From positions 124,001 through 188,000 of the forward strand of contig NZ_KB911825.1 in NCBI RefSeq assembly GCF_000383675.1: a stretch of DNA of 64,000 bases, read 5' to 3'. Under the pieces are notes generated by a model. That model ran no database searches and was not told where the DNA came from. It worked only from the letters and a program-made list of their open reading frames with translations. How positions within the stretch are numbered: the stretch's first letter is position 1; every line of letters begins with the position of its first letter. Both the position numbers and the translations under genes were made by a program. Positions 34,692 to 44,228 of this stretch are shown here, piece by piece. Origin of the DNA: Terracoccus sp. 273MFTsu3.1. Lineage in GTDB: Bacteria > Actinomycetota > Actinomycetes > Actinomycetales > Dermatophilaceae.

Positions 34692-37358
34692 CTACTGCCG
34701 GATCTTGTCGAGCCTCGACGGGCCGCTGGTGCCGATCACCGAGCCGGCCGCGTTGAGCGACTTCACCGTCAGTGGCGTCTGCGCACACGGGGTGGCATAC
34801 ACGCCGCCGAGGTTGCAGGCCGGGGCGGGGGCCCCGACGGCCGTGACGGTGAACGAGCCGGGCGCGACGAGCGAGACCGTGAGGTTCGCAGCGCCGAGCG
34901 TCGCCGGGTCGAACATCGTGCCCGTCTCCGTGAGGTACGGCAGGAGCCGCATGCTGCTGACCGTCGTGTCCGTCGACGTCGCGGTCACGATCAGCCGCTG
35001 CTTGGACGTCCGGTACTCGACCGGGGTCAGCGTGACGTTGGTCGGCACCGATGCCGTGACCGTCACCGTGACGGACGTGGCCGGCGAGGACCCGTTGGCG
35101 TTCGTCGCCGTGACGCCGAAGGTGTAGGTCCCCGCCACGGTCGGCGTGAACTTCAGCTGCGACGACCCGGTGGCCGTGGCCGCCGACGGCGTCTGGCTGA
35201 GGGCCGGGTTGGCCGGGCCGGACGTCTGGCTCCAGACCCAGGTGGGCGCCGGCAGCGAGCTGCTCGTCGCCGTCAGGGTGACGAGGTTGCCCGCGGTCAC
35301 CGTCTGGTTCTGGATCGGGCTGATCGTCGGCTTGGGTGCCGCCTGGACGGTGATCGTCGTGGCGTCGGAGGCGACGCCGCAGGCGTTCGAGACGGTGAAC
35401 GTCAGGTGGTAGGTGCCCGCTGCGAGTCCCGTCGCGTTGAACGTCGGGGTCGTGGTGCCGGCACCGGTGAGCGCACCGTTGAGGTTCGTGCCTCCGGCCG
35501 ACGTCCCGGCCGTCCACTGGAGGGTCACCGGGGTGGAGGCACCGGCGGTGACACTGCCGGACAGCGGGATCGTCCCACCGTTGGCGACGGAGTACGGAGC
35601 ACCGTTGATCGTCGGCACGGCACACACGACGGCCGGTGCCGCCACGCTGCTGGGCCACGGGCTCAGGACGCCGGCCTGGACGCCGGTGAGCGACGAGTAT
35701 CCGCCGTACGCCAGGAACGGGATCGAGTTGAAGTTGTTCTCCGGCACCGGGGAGCCGGGGACGTTCTCCGGGAAGATGTACTCACCGATCGGGGCGTGGT
35801 ACTGCCCGTAGTAGATCCCGTTGGCCGCGGTCCTGGCGCTCGAGGTGCCCGGGACCTGGCTGCGGGGGTTCGCATCCAGGGTGCCCGGGACGAACTCGGA
35901 CAGCCCGTCGACGACCGCGCGGACCTCACGCGTGGGCGGGATGAACTGCCCACCGGGTGGAGGCGTGCACGCCTTCTGGGTCGGGACCGTCGCCGTGCAC
36001 GGGGGCCGGAACCGCCAGCGTCCGCGCACCGCACCGCCGGGAGGCCCGGGGTCGGGCATGATGGTGCCCCACTCGCGGTCGCTCGTCGCACCCGTGGCCG
36101 GGTTGATGTCCACTCCGTAGAGACGGATCATGCGCGTCTCGTCGGTGGTCATGCCCTCGAACCTCGTGCGCACGGCTGCCTCACCGGCACCGAAGATCGT
36201 CAGGCCACCGGTGCCGAGGATCGACACGTCGACGGACACGTAGGCGGGGTCGACGCCCGGCTGGGTGTAGATGCCGAGGCTCGCCACGATGGTGTGGGCG
36301 GAGATGTACTGCCCACCGTTGGCCCCGCCGTCCTGGATGAGGTTGCCGGCGAACGTCACGTAGTCGCCGATCTCGAAGGGCGCCTGCTTGCGCGGGTCCG
36401 CGCACGCCCCGCGGGCGCACGTGTTGGCGTCCACGTCGGCCGGCGAGTCCATCCGGAACATCGTGTATGCCGCGCCGGCCACCGGGAGCGCGGGCTGCGG
36501 GGTGATGCCCGAGGTGTCCGTCGTCCCGTCGTAGACCGGACGGTTCGTCTGCGGGCACTCGGGGTCGTCGTTCGTCGTCGTCGGCGCGCTGCGCGGGATG
36601 CACATCGGGAAGCCGGTCTCGGCGAGGATCGTCGGGTTGTCCTGGTCGACCTGGAAGCGGTCGTCCGGCGACGTCGCCCGGCCGTAGCGACCGGACGTCG
36701 TGGACCCGGCGATGGCGGGGTCGTTGATGCGCACGCGCGTGCCCGTGCCTGCGACGCCGGGCGTGCCGCCGACCTCCATCTCGCCGGTGGAGTAGTTGAG
36801 GTAGCTCACGTAGCCGGCCCCGTTGTTGAGGTCCTGCTCGGAGATGTCGACCATCCCGGCGATGTAGCGGTCACCGCTGCCGTTGACGACGCGGTTGCCG
36901 ACGACGTGCACCTCGTACGTCGTGAGGGGCTTCGGGCTGTCGCCCAGGGCCATGCCGGTCTGGGTCGGGCCGTACGGCGCCGGTGCGTGGGTGAAGAGCT
37001 CCTGCCACGTCAGGGCGCTCGCCGGGAGGATGACGATCGTCTCCTTCGGGACGACGACCGTGTGACCGTTCAGCGTCAGCGTGCCACCTGAGTGCGGGTC
37101 GCTCGCCGAGTCGAGGGTCGCGGACTGCAGGAACCCGGTGATGTCGAACTGCGTGCTCGACGCCACCGCCGGGTTGATCGCCGGGGCGACCAGCGGGGTG
37201 GCAGCGCCGTGCGCCGCGTTGCTCGCCACGGGTCCCAGGCCCGCGGCGAGTGCGAGGGCGGCCGCGGCCGCGAGCAGTCGGTGTCGCCGGACACCGCCCC
37301 CCGGATCCGGTCCGCCTACGTGGCGCTTCGTGAGCGCACCCCCCAGTTGACTAGACAT
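34692..37358 (-). CDS. Large secreted protein with PKD/Ig-like C-terminal repeats
   Basis: The protein has 888 residues from ATG 37358, with GGAGG 6-7 nt upstream. Residues 1-52 form a long signal peptide. About 60-560 form one large domain starting TQFDITGFLQSATLDS, with HSGGTLTLNGHTVVVP; similar N-terminal blocks are, from memory, known from secreted proteins of bacteria and fungi. About 560-880 hold three beta-sandwich repeats, including PTISPIQNQTVTAGNLVTL (Ig/PKD type). Six or more cysteines (MCIPRS, NTCARGACADP) suggest disulphides. No cell-wall anchor is seen at the C-terminus, so the protein is probably released. The function is unknown. A palindromic candidate operator lies in the roughly 500-bp upstream gap. 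Confidence 0.85.
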   Translation of the reverse strand: MSSQLGGALTKRHVGGPDPGGGVRRHRLLAAAAALALAAGLGPVASNAAHGAATPLVAPAINPAVASSTQFDITGFLQSATLDSASDPHSGGTLTLNGHTVVVPKETIVILPASALTWQELFTHAPAPYGPTQTGMALGDSPKPLTTYEVHVVGNRVVNGSGDRYIAGMVDISEQDLNNGAGYVSYLNYSTGEMEVGGTPGVAGTGTRVRINDPAIAGSTTSGRYGRATSPDDRFQVDQDNPTILAETGFPMCIPRSAPTTTNDDPECPQTNRPVYDGTTDTSGITPQPALPVAGAAYTMFRMDSPADVDANTCARGACADPRKQAPFEIGDYVTFAGNLIQDGGANGGQYISAHTIVASLGIYTQPGVDPAYVSVDVSILGTGGLTIFGAGEAAVRTRFEGMTTDETRMIRLYGVDINPATGATSDREWGTIMPDPGPPGGAVRGRWRFRPPCTATVPTQKACTPPPGGQFIPPTREVRAVVDGLSEFVPGTLDANPRSQVPGTSSARTAANGIYYGQYHAPIGEYIFPENVPGSPVPENNFNSIPFLAYGGYSSLTGVQAGVLSPWPSSVAAPAVVCAVPTINGAPYSVANGGTIPLSGSVTAGASTPVTLQWTAGTSAGGTNLNGALTGAGTTTPTFNATGLAAGTYHLTFTVSNACGVASDATTITVQAAPKPTISPIQNQTVTAGNLVTLTATSSSLPAPTWVWSQTSGPANPALSQTPSAATATGSSQLKFTPTVAGTYTFGVTATNANGSSPATSVTVTVTASVPTNVTLTPVEYRTSKQRLIVTATSTDTTVSSMRLLPYLTETGTMFDPATLGAANLTVSLVAPGSFTVTAVGAPAPACNLGGVYATPCAQTPLTVKSLNAAGSVIGTSGPSRLDKIRQ

Positions 37359-37697
37359 CTGCGTCCTCCATCCATCTCCTGCTGCGTTGACTGGCATTGA
37401 CGTGGGGTGGCCCGCCCTGAACAGGGCTCCGCGACCGATCCCGCGGGTCGCGGCGGCACGGTGCCCGGGTGTCGGCTCCAGGGCCCGGGGTGCGCGTGGC
37501 GGCGGCGGCGCGCCGGCGAGGTCCGTGGCCGTCGGTGACCTTCCGGCCGGTCGGCGCGGCACAGCGCCTGCGGGTCGCCGGTCGACCCGGTGCCGGACGA
37601 GCGTCACATCGACTCATCACGATCCCCCCTCAAGGACTTGCGTCCATCGTGGGAGCCACGCCGCCGCCGGGCATGCGCCACGGTGGGGGGTGGCACT

Positions 37698-37712
37698 CCC
37701 CAAGAATTGGGG
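37698..37712. promoter_or_regulatory. Palindromic candidate operator
   Basis: CCCCAA-GAA-TTGGGG is a perfect 6-bp inverted repeat with 3-nt spacing in the 37359-37793 gap, which has no gene. It lies about 340 bp upstream of the large secreted protein. The binding factor is unknown. Confidence 0.4.
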
Positions 37713-37793
37713 GACGACGGTCTGTGGTTATCCCGACGGGCGACACCAGGAGGTGCTACGCGCGACGCCGCGCGACGTCACGGTGCGGGATGC

Positions 37794-37835
37794 GACGAGG
37801 GCGGCTCCGACCATCGGGTCGGGGCCGCCCTCGTC
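37794..37835 (-). terminator. Terminator of guaA
   Basis: A near-continuous 19-bp stem: GACGAGGGCGGC (37794-37805) pairs with GCCGCCCTCGTC (37824-37835), and CCGACC with GGTCGG inside, loop ATCG. It begins 22 bp after the guaA stop. Confidence 0.8.
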
Positions 37836-37856
37836 GGGTCGTCCGGTCTCAGCGGG

Positions 37857-39455
37857 TCACTCCCACTCGATGGTGCCCGGCGGCTTGCTCGTGACGTCGA
37901 GGACGACGCGGTTGACCTCTTCGACCTCGTTGGTGATGCGGGTCGAGATCGTCGCGAGCACGTCGTAGGGCACCCGGGCCCAGTCGGCCGTCATGGCGTC
38001 CTCGGACGCGACGGGGCGCAGCACGACGGGGTGGCCGTAGGTGCGGCCGTCACCCTGGACGCCGACCGAACGGACGTCGGCGAGGAGCACGACCGGGCAC
38101 TGCCAGATGTCGCGATCGAGGCCCGCTCGCGTCAGCTCCTCGCGGGCGATCGCGTCGGCGCGGCGCAGGATCGCGAGGCGCTCGGCGTCGACGGCGCCGA
38201 TGATCCGGATGCCGAGGCCGGGTCCGGGGAACGGCTGGCGCCACACGATGACCTCGGGCACGCCGAGCTCGAGACCGACCTGACGCACCTCGTCCTTGAA
38301 GAGGGTGCGCAGCGGCTCGATGAGCGAGAACTGGAGGTCGTCGGGCAGGCCGCCGACGTTGTGATGGCTCTTGATGTTGGCCGCACCCTCACCGCCACCG
38401 GACTCGACGACGTCGGGGTAGAGCGTGCCCTGGACGAGCCACTTGACGGGGTGCTCCTCGTCGCCGCGGTCGTGGACGACGTCGCGCGCGGCCTGCTCGA
38501 AGACGCGGATGAACTGCTCGCCGATGATCTTGCGCTTCGTCTCGGGGTCGGTGACCCCGGCGAGCGCCTCGAGGAAGCGCTCACGGGCGTCGACGACGAC
38601 GAGGTCGACGCCGGTGGCCTGGACGAAGTCCTGCTCGACCTGCTCGGCCTCGCCCTCGCGGAGGAGCCCGTGGTCGACGAAGACGCAGGTCAGCTGGTCG
38701 CCGACGGCCTTCTGGACCAACGCTGCCGCGACGGAGGAGTCGACGCCGCCGGACAGGGCGCAGAGGACGCGGTCCTCACCGACCTGGTCGCGGATCGTCG
38801 TCACGAGGTCGTCGACGACGTGACCGGGCGTCCAGTCAGGCGCGATGCCCGCGCCCTTCCAGAGGAAGTTCTCGAGGACGCGCTGGCCCTGCTCGGAGTG
38901 GAGCACCTCGGGGTGCCACTGGACGCCGTAGAGGCGTCGGTCGTCGTCCTCGAAGGCGGCGACCGGCGTGCCCGCGGTCGTGGCCGTCACCGCGAAACCC
39001 TCGGGTGCGGCGCTGACGGAGTCGCCGTGGGACATCCAGACGGTCTGGCTCGGCGGCTGGCCGGCGAAGAGCGTCGACCCGACGTCGCTGATCGCGGCGT
39101 CGGTCTTGCCGTACTCCCGGGCGCCGGTGCGGGCCACCGTGCCGCCGAGCGCCTGGGCCATCGACTGGAAGCCGTAGCACATGCCGAAGACCGGGACACC
39201 GGCCTCGAGCAGCGCCGGGTCGAGGCGCGGGGCGCCGTCCTCGTAGACCGAGCTCGGGCCGCCGGACAGGATGATCGCGGCCGGCTCCTTGGCGAGCAGG
39301 TCGACCACGGCCATCGAGTGGGGCACGACCTCGCTGTAGACCTGCGCCTCGCGGACGCGCCGCGCGATCAGCTGGGCGTACTGGGCGCCGAAGTCGACGA
39401 CGAGGACGGGGTGGCTCTGGAGGTCGGTCGGCTCGTTCGGCACGGCGTCAGTCAC
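37857..39455 (-). CDS. guaA: GMP synthase (glutamine-hydrolysing)
   Basis: The protein has 532 residues, full length, from GTG 39455. The N-terminal class I glutamine amidotransferase has the nucleophile in GMCYGFQSM and the His/Glu pair in GVQWHPEVL. The ATP-pyrophosphatase domain has [15 protein letters not shown], and the C-terminal dimer domain includes [13 protein letters not shown]. It converts XMP, ATP and glutamine to GMP in the cytoplasm. TAGTCT 6 nt upstream of the GTG suggests a leaderless transcript. guaB3 lies 24 kb away, on the same strand, at the right edge; in many actinobacteria these genes sit closer, so the interval may have been enlarged by insertions. Confidence 0.97.
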   Translation of the reverse strand: MTDAVPNEPTDLQSHPVLVVDFGAQYAQLIARRVREAQVYSEVVPHSMAVVDLLAKEPAAIILSGGPSSVYEDGAPRLDPALLEAGVPVFGMCYGFQSMAQALGGTVARTGAREYGKTDAAISDVGSTLFAGQPPSQTVWMSHGDSVSAAPEGFAVTATTAGTPVAAFEDDDRRLYGVQWHPEVLHSEQGQRVLENFLWKGAGIAPDWTPGHVVDDLVTTIRDQVGEDRVLCALSGGVDSSVAAALVQKAVGDQLTCVFVDHGLLREGEAEQVEQDFVQATGVDLVVVDARERFLEALAGVTDPETKRKIIGEQFIRVFEQAARDVVHDRGDEEHPVKWLVQGTLYPDVVESGGGEGAANIKSHHNVGGLPDDLQFSLIEPLRTLFKDEVRQVGLELGVPEVIVWRQPFPGPGLGIRIIGAVDAERLAILRRADAIAREELTRAGLDRDIWQCPVVLLADVRSVGVQGDGRTYGHPVVLRPVASEDAMTADWARVPYDVLATISTRITNEVEEVNRVVLDVTSKPPGTIEWE

Positions 39456-39461
39456 GCGCCA

Positions 39462-39467
39462 AGACTA
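39462..39467 (-). promoter_or_regulatory. -10 element, leaderless start of guaA
   Basis: TAGTCT on the minus strand, 6 nt, then GTG 39455. Confidence 0.5.
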
Positions 39468-39860
39468 TCGGCCCGGTGAAGGCTCCTCCGACGACGTCCC
39501 GTCGCCCGCGACGTAGGCCCGGGAGAGCAGCGCCTCGGTCTGGACGGTGTTGCGCCGCTCGGCGATCCACGGGAGCACCGGGACGAACCCGGCGAGGAGG
39601 TTCTTGACGATGCGCACCGGGCCCCACGCGGCCTTGAGGCCGAGGTTGGCGACCGACACGGCATACGCGAAGTAGATGATCCCGTGGATCGGGCTCCAGT
39701 ACTCGGTGAGGACGTTGGTCTGCTTGAAGACGTACTTCATGACCATCTCGAGGATCAGCACGAAGAGGGCGATGCCGGCGACGGTCGCGAGGACCCGGTA
39801 GATCGACAGCGCCGACCGGATCTGCTGCGGCTTGGCCAGGGTCTGGGGGTACGTGCTCAC
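39465..39860 (-). CDS. DUF3817 membrane protein
   Basis: The protein has 131 residues from GTG 39860, with GAGAAGG about 9 nt upstream inside the SURF1 gene. Three hydrophobic helices match DUF3817: SALSIYRVLATVAGIALFVL, then YWSPIHGIIYFAYAVSVANLG and a third near LLAGFVPVLPW. The role of the family is unknown, though it is common near SURF1 or guaA in actinobacteria. The start overlaps the SURF1 stop (GTGA), so translation is coupled. A GGCATAC word at 39660 encodes Tyr-Ala. Confidence 0.88.
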   Translation of the reverse strand: MSTYPQTLAKPQQIRSALSIYRVLATVAGIALFVLILEMVMKYVFKQTNVLTEYWSPIHGIIYFAYAVSVANLGLKAAWGPVRIVKNLLAGFVPVLPWIAERRNTVQTEALLSRAYVAGDGTSSEEPSPGR

Positions 39861-40624
39861 GTCGTCGCGCCTTCTCTCGGTGCAGCGACGGGCTCGTCCG
39901 CCTGCTGCTCTGCTCGGAACATCTTCCACCACATCCAGATCGCGAAGATCCCGAAGACCCACCACTGGACCGCGTAGGCCGCGTTGCGCAGGTTGAGCGG
40001 GGCATCGAGCGGCGGCGGCGGGACGCGGGTCAGACCGGCGGCCGCGAGCGGTGTGCCCACCGTGGGCCCGGCGGACTCGGCCGAGGCCAGCACGACGACG
40101 TTGTAGAGATCGCCGGGCCACTCGTTGACGAGCGAGGCGAGGTCGACCGAGCGCACCTGCGGCGCGGGCAGCGGGGCGCCGTCGCGAGGCGACTCCCCCG
40201 GGCCCAGCGTGCCGGTCACCGTGACGACACCGGTCGGGGGCGCCGGCACGGACGCCGGTGTCCCGTCGACGAAGCCGCGCAGCACCGGGACGGTGCCACC
40301 CGCGGTCTCGAGCGGCGTCACGACCCAGGAGCCGACCCTGCCGTCGAGCCGGCGGTCGACGACGAGCAGGCTGCGCCCGGCGGCATACGTGCCCGTGACG
40401 GTGACGGCGCGGTTGGAGTAGTCGCTCTTGAAGTCGCTGTGCGGCGCGGTCACCTGCTCGAGGGGCGCCCGCTCGAGCGTCGAGGCCGTGGCCACGGCGT
40501 CCTGGCGGCCGGAGTCACGGGCCACGCCGAGCTGCCAGAGGCCGAGCAGGACGCACGCGGCGACGACGACGGCCAGGGCGGCGAGCATGCCGACCCAGCG
40601 AGGGGTGAGCAGGCGCCGGAACAC
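39857..40624 (-). CDS. SURF1-family cytochrome oxidase assembly protein
   Basis: The protein has 255 residues from GTG 40624, giving VFRRLLTPRWVG, the usual SURF1 start; an upstream GTG 40642 would add six residues. Two transmembrane helices (about 10-30 and 215-235) flank a periplasm-side beta domain, with WQLGVARDSGRQD after helix 1 and NLRNAAYAVQWWVFG before helix 2. SURF1 helps insert heme a into cytochrome aa3 oxidase. It is translationally coupled to the DUF3817 gene. Confidence 0.9.
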   Translation of the reverse strand: MFRRLLTPRWVGMLAALAVVVAACVLLGLWQLGVARDSGRQDAVATASTLERAPLEQVTAPHSDFKSDYSNRAVTVTGTYAAGRSLLVVDRRLDGRVGSWVVTPLETAGGTVPVLRGFVDGTPASVPAPPTGVVTVTGTLGPGESPRDGAPLPAPQVRSVDLASLVNEWPGDLYNVVVLASAESAGPTVGTPLAAAGLTRVPPPPLDAPLNLRNAAYAVQWWVFGIFAIWMWWKMFRAEQQADEPVAAPREGATT

Positions 40625-40630
40625 GCCCCA

Positions 40631-40636
40631 AGGGTA
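40631..40636 (-). promoter_or_regulatory. -10 element, leaderless start of SURF1 gene
   Basis: TACCCT on the minus strand, 6 nt, then GTG 40624. Confidence 0.4.
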
Positions 40637-40695
40637 GGTCACCTCCCGGGCTCCGACCTGACCCGGGGCGCCCATCCGTGCCAGACTCCTGCGCC

Positions 40696-41367
40696 ATGTC
40701 CTCGTTGCGCCGACGCCGAGCAGGTATGCCGGGAGCCGCCGTCGTCGTTCCCGCCACCCTCGCCGTGGCGTCCCTGCTCGCCTCGTGCGGCGCCACCGAC
40801 ATCCCGACGCCGCGACGCACGGTCACCGTGACCGTCGACGCGCCGAGCACGGCGCGTGCCGGCACGCCGGCGGCGACGCCGACCCAGGTGCCGACGAGCG
40901 CGCCGACCTCGACGGACGTGCCGACGGCCCTCGCGGTCGGCAGGCTGCGCGGCGCACCCCGGTCGTTCGACGAGGCGAAGGCGCGCCTCGACGCGGGCCG
41001 CCCCGCGGCCTCCGTCAGCGACCGTTTCCGCAGCCCGAGCGGCAACATCGTGTGCCGCCGCAGCACCGACTCCGGCGTGGCCGCGTGCGAGGTGGAGAAG
41101 GGCCGGATCGACCCACCGCTGCCCTCGATCTGCCCGGCCGGTGGGCCGACGGACATCGGCCGCATCGAGCTCGGGCCCAAGGGCGCGGTGCCGGTGTGCA
41201 ACTCCGACACGATCCGCACGGGCGGGGAGCCCGAGCTCGGCTACGGCTCACGCACCCCACCGTCGGGGACGACCGCCTGTCTCAGCGAGAGCTTCGGCGT
41301 GACGTGCATCGACGAGGCGAGCCGGCACGGCTTCTTCCTCGCGCGCGACACGTTCATCACCTTCTGA
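40696..41367 (+). CDS. DUF6636-like secreted lipoprotein
   Basis: The protein has 223 residues. A basic N-terminus and hydrophobic signal end in the lipobox LLASC. A Thr/Pro/Ala linker (about 40-80) leads to a domain with six cysteines and the features FRSPSGNIVCRR, AACEVEKGRIDPP, VPVCNSDT, ELGYGSR and VTCIDEASRHGFFLARDTFITF, typical of DUF6636. The role is unknown; it is a surface protein. Codons 10-12 contain GTATGCC (40724) read as Gly-Met-Pro. Confidence 0.88.
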   Translation: MSSLRRRRAGMPGAAVVVPATLAVASLLASCGATDIPTPRRTVTVTVDAPSTARAGTPAATPTQVPTSAPTSTDVPTALAVGRLRGAPRSFDEAKARLDAGRPAASVSDRFRSPSGNIVCRRSTDSGVAACEVEKGRIDPPLPSICPAGGPTDIGRIELGPKGAVPVCNSDTIRTGGEPELGYGSRTPPSGTTACLSESFGVTCIDEASRHGFFLARDTFITF

Positions 41368-41594
41368 GGGCCCGACGCCCAGACGGCACAACCGGGCGCA
41401 GACGCGGACAAACGCGCACCGACCCGACGAACGGCATGGACCGTCAGATCTCGAATTGGTAACGACGGGGAGCGAAGGGCCTTCCTCGCCGCGCGCAGGT
41501 CTTGACTGCGAAAGTCGCGCCTCGGGGGCGCAGCGCAAGAACAGCGGCGGGCACGGCATCCCACAGGAAACTCACACTTCTAGGGACGGTCCTC

Positions 41595-44051
41595 GTGAGG
41601 CAATCACTGCACACCGGGCGTCGCAGGCTCATCGGCCTGCTCGCCACCGGAGCTCTCGTCACCGGCGCCATCGCGGCGTCACCGGTGCAGGCGGCTCCCA
41701 ACGTCGGCAAGACCAAGGCCGACAACGCGGCATCGGGCAAGGCCCGCAACGACAACCTGCGCTCGCCACTGGCCGTGAAGCAGGACGCCATGCGCCAGAA
41801 GGCGCTCGAGAAGCGGCTCAAGGGCGACCCGAGCGCCCAGGGCAAGGTCGCCACGCTCGGCAAGGGACAGCACGTCCAGCTCGAACGCGAGGGCACCGAC
41901 AAGATCTTCGTCGTCATCGTCGAGTTCGGCGACCAGCAGTACCCCAACCCGATCTTCCAGGGACCGCCGCCGGACGGCAGCACGACCGACGTGACCGGTC
42001 CGCGCCACAACGAGATCCCGGCGCCGAACCGCGCCGTCGACAACTCGACGCTGTGGCAGACCGACTACAACCGGGCGCACTACCAGGACATGTACTTCAA
42101 CCGGATGGCGAAGTACTACGAGCGCCAGTCCTCCGGCCGCTACTCGGTCGAGGGCGACGTCACCGAATGGGTCAAGGTGCCCTTCAACGAGGCGCTCTAC
42201 GGCCGCAACTACTGCGGCAGCATCGTCTGCAACACGTCGACCGCCCTCGTCCGTGACGCCCTCGCGGTCTGGGTCAAGAGCCAGCTCGACGCCGGCCAGA
42301 CAATGGCCCAGGTCCAGACGTACCTCAAGACGTTTGACCAGCAGGACCGCTACGACATCGACGGCGACGGCAACTTCAACGAGCCCGACGGCGTCATCGA
42401 CCACTTCCAGATCGTCCACGCAGGTGGCGACGAGGCCGCCGGCGACCCGAACCAGGGCACCGACGCCATCTGGAGCCACCGCTCCTTCGCGGCCGTCCAG
42501 GGCGGCGGGCCGCTCGGGGCCGGCGTCAACGTCGGCAGCAACGCGGGCCTCGTCTCGAGCTCCCTCGTGCCGAACAACCCGACGGGCGTCTGGGTCGGCG
42601 ACTACACGATGCAGCCGGAGAACGGCGGCCTCGGCGTCTTCGCGCACGAGTTCGGTCACGACCTCGGCCTCCCGGACCTCTACGACACCTCCGGCAACAC
42701 CGGCGGCGCCGAGAACAACACGGCCTTCTGGACTCTCATGAGCTCCGGCGCCAACATCGGCGACGGCGGCCCGGACGGGATCGGCGACGACCCGACCGAC
42801 CTCGGCGCCTACGAGCTCTTCCAGCTCGGCTGGCTCCAGCCGCAGGGCAAGCAGGGGCCCTTCTACGACGTCGCGAACGCCGGCAAGCGCTCCTCGCACA
42901 CCCTCGGTTCCAACGTGCCGGCGACGAAGCAGGCGCAGGCCCTCTTCACCGTGCTGCCGGACAAGATGGTGCCCCTCGAGCTCGGCGACCCCTACGAGGG
43001 CTCGAAGATGTACTACAGCGACGCGGCCGACGACCTCGACACGACGATGACGAGGTCCGTGACCCTGCCGGCCGGCACGGTCGGCCTCGCGGCCAAGGCC
43101 CGCTACAACATCGAGGAGGACTGGGACTACGCCTACCTGCGCGTCTCGGCCGACAACGGTGCCACGTGGACCCAGGTGCCGACGAACCTGTCACGCACCA
43201 CCGACCCGAACGGCAACAACCTCGGACAGGGCATCACCGGCGTCAAGGCGTCGTGGACCGACCTCACGGCGAACCTCTCGCCGTGGGCCGGCAAGACCGT
43301 GCTCGTGCAGTTCCGCTACAAGGCCGACGGCGCTCAGGTCGGGCAGCCCGGGGTGGACACCCCGCCGCCGGGCCTGCAGCTCGACGCCATCGCGATCACG
43401 GGCCAGCCGCTCGACGGCGCCGAGACCGCGGCGGGCTGGACCTTCACGCCCGCGGACGGCAGCGGCTTCCGGGCCACCGCCGGATCGGTCCAGCGGGCCT
43501 TCTTCAACGCGTACATCGCCGAGAACCGCCAGTACGACGGCTACGACACGTCGCTGAGGACGGCCTACAACTTCGGGTTCCCGACGAAGCCGGACCTCGT
43601 CGAGAGCTACCCGTACCAGAACGGGCTGCTCATCAACTACTGGGACACCTCGCAGAACGACAACAACGTCGGTGACCACCCGGGGTCCGGGCTCGTCCTC
43701 CCGGTCGACGCCCACCCCGAGTTCACGCACTGGTCCAACGGCACGCTGATGCGCAACCGGATCCTCTCCTACGACTCGACCTTCGGGCTCGAGGCCACCG
43801 ACGCGATCACGCTGCACAACCCGGCCGACGGCACCGCCGGCACCGTGGCCTCGAAGCCGGCCCAGTCGGTCTTCGACGACACGAGGACGTGGTGGTTCAG
43901 CAGTGACCAGCACGGAGCCACCGGCACCCACCCGGGCCGCTACCAGCCCGGCTGGTACAGCGTCGACGTGCCGAAGACGGGCACGACGATCCGGGTCGTC
44001 GGCACGTCGAAGCAGGGCAACTCGCTCAACGTCCTCGTCGCCCCGAAGTGA
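41595..44051 (+). CDS. Immune inhibitor A-type secreted metalloprotease (M6)
   Basis: The protein has 818 residues from GTG 41595 behind TAGGGACGG. A signal peptide (1-33, ending VQAA) and a propeptide (about 34-110) precede the M6 catalytic domain. Zinc and catalytic residues are in HEFGHDLGLPDLYD near 350-363. A calcium-type loop DIDGDGNFNEPDG lies upstream. About 480-640 form a beta domain like the MAM-type domain of InhA, and the C-terminus is another beta domain. M6 proteases degrade host or environmental proteins outside the cell. The 227-bp gap upstream shows no clear -35/-10 pair, though TTGACT occurs at 41502. The gene ends in a strong terminator. Confidence 0.93.
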   Translation: MRQSLHTGRRRLIGLLATGALVTGAIAASPVQAAPNVGKTKADNAASGKARNDNLRSPLAVKQDAMRQKALEKRLKGDPSAQGKVATLGKGQHVQLEREGTDKIFVVIVEFGDQQYPNPIFQGPPPDGSTTDVTGPRHNEIPAPNRAVDNSTLWQTDYNRAHYQDMYFNRMAKYYERQSSGRYSVEGDVTEWVKVPFNEALYGRNYCGSIVCNTSTALVRDALAVWVKSQLDAGQTMAQVQTYLKTFDQQDRYDIDGDGNFNEPDGVIDHFQIVHAGGDEAAGDPNQGTDAIWSHRSFAAVQGGGPLGAGVNVGSNAGLVSSSLVPNNPTGVWVGDYTMQPENGGLGVFAHEFGHDLGLPDLYDTSGNTGGAENNTAFWTLMSSGANIGDGGPDGIGDDPTDLGAYELFQLGWLQPQGKQGPFYDVANAGKRSSHTLGSNVPATKQAQALFTVLPDKMVPLELGDPYEGSKMYYSDAADDLDTTMTRSVTLPAGTVGLAAKARYNIEEDWDYAYLRVSADNGATWTQVPTNLSRTTDPNGNNLGQGITGVKASWTDLTANLSPWAGKTVLVQFRYKADGAQVGQPGVDTPPPGLQLDAIAITGQPLDGAETAAGWTFTPADGSGFRATAGSVQRAFFNAYIAENRQYDGYDTSLRTAYNFGFPTKPDLVESYPYQNGLLINYWDTSQNDNNVGDHPGSGLVLPVDAHPEFTHWSNGTLMRNRILSYDSTFGLEATDAITLHNPADGTAGTVASKPAQSVFDDTRTWWFSSDQHGATGTHPGRYQPGWYSVDVPKTGTTIRVVGTSKQGNSLNVLVAPK

Positions 44052-44105
44052 GGGGACGCCCCGACCGGGACGACCCGGCACCGCGGTCCGGAGCGATCCG
44101 GATCC

Positions 44106-44154
44106 GCAGCTGACAGGGAGGGCCCCGCCGACCAGTGGTCGGCGGGGCCCTTCG
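44106..44154 (+). terminator. Terminator after immune inhibitor A gene
   Basis: GGGCCCCGCCGACCA (44120-44134) and TGGTCGGCGGGGCCC (44136-44150) form a perfect 15-bp palindrome followed by TTCG. Confidence 0.8.
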
Positions 44155-44228
44155 CTGCACCTAGGATTGGGTCACGACCGACGCAGAACTGGACCGAGCT
44201 CGACACACCCGACGACCGAGGGGCCGCC

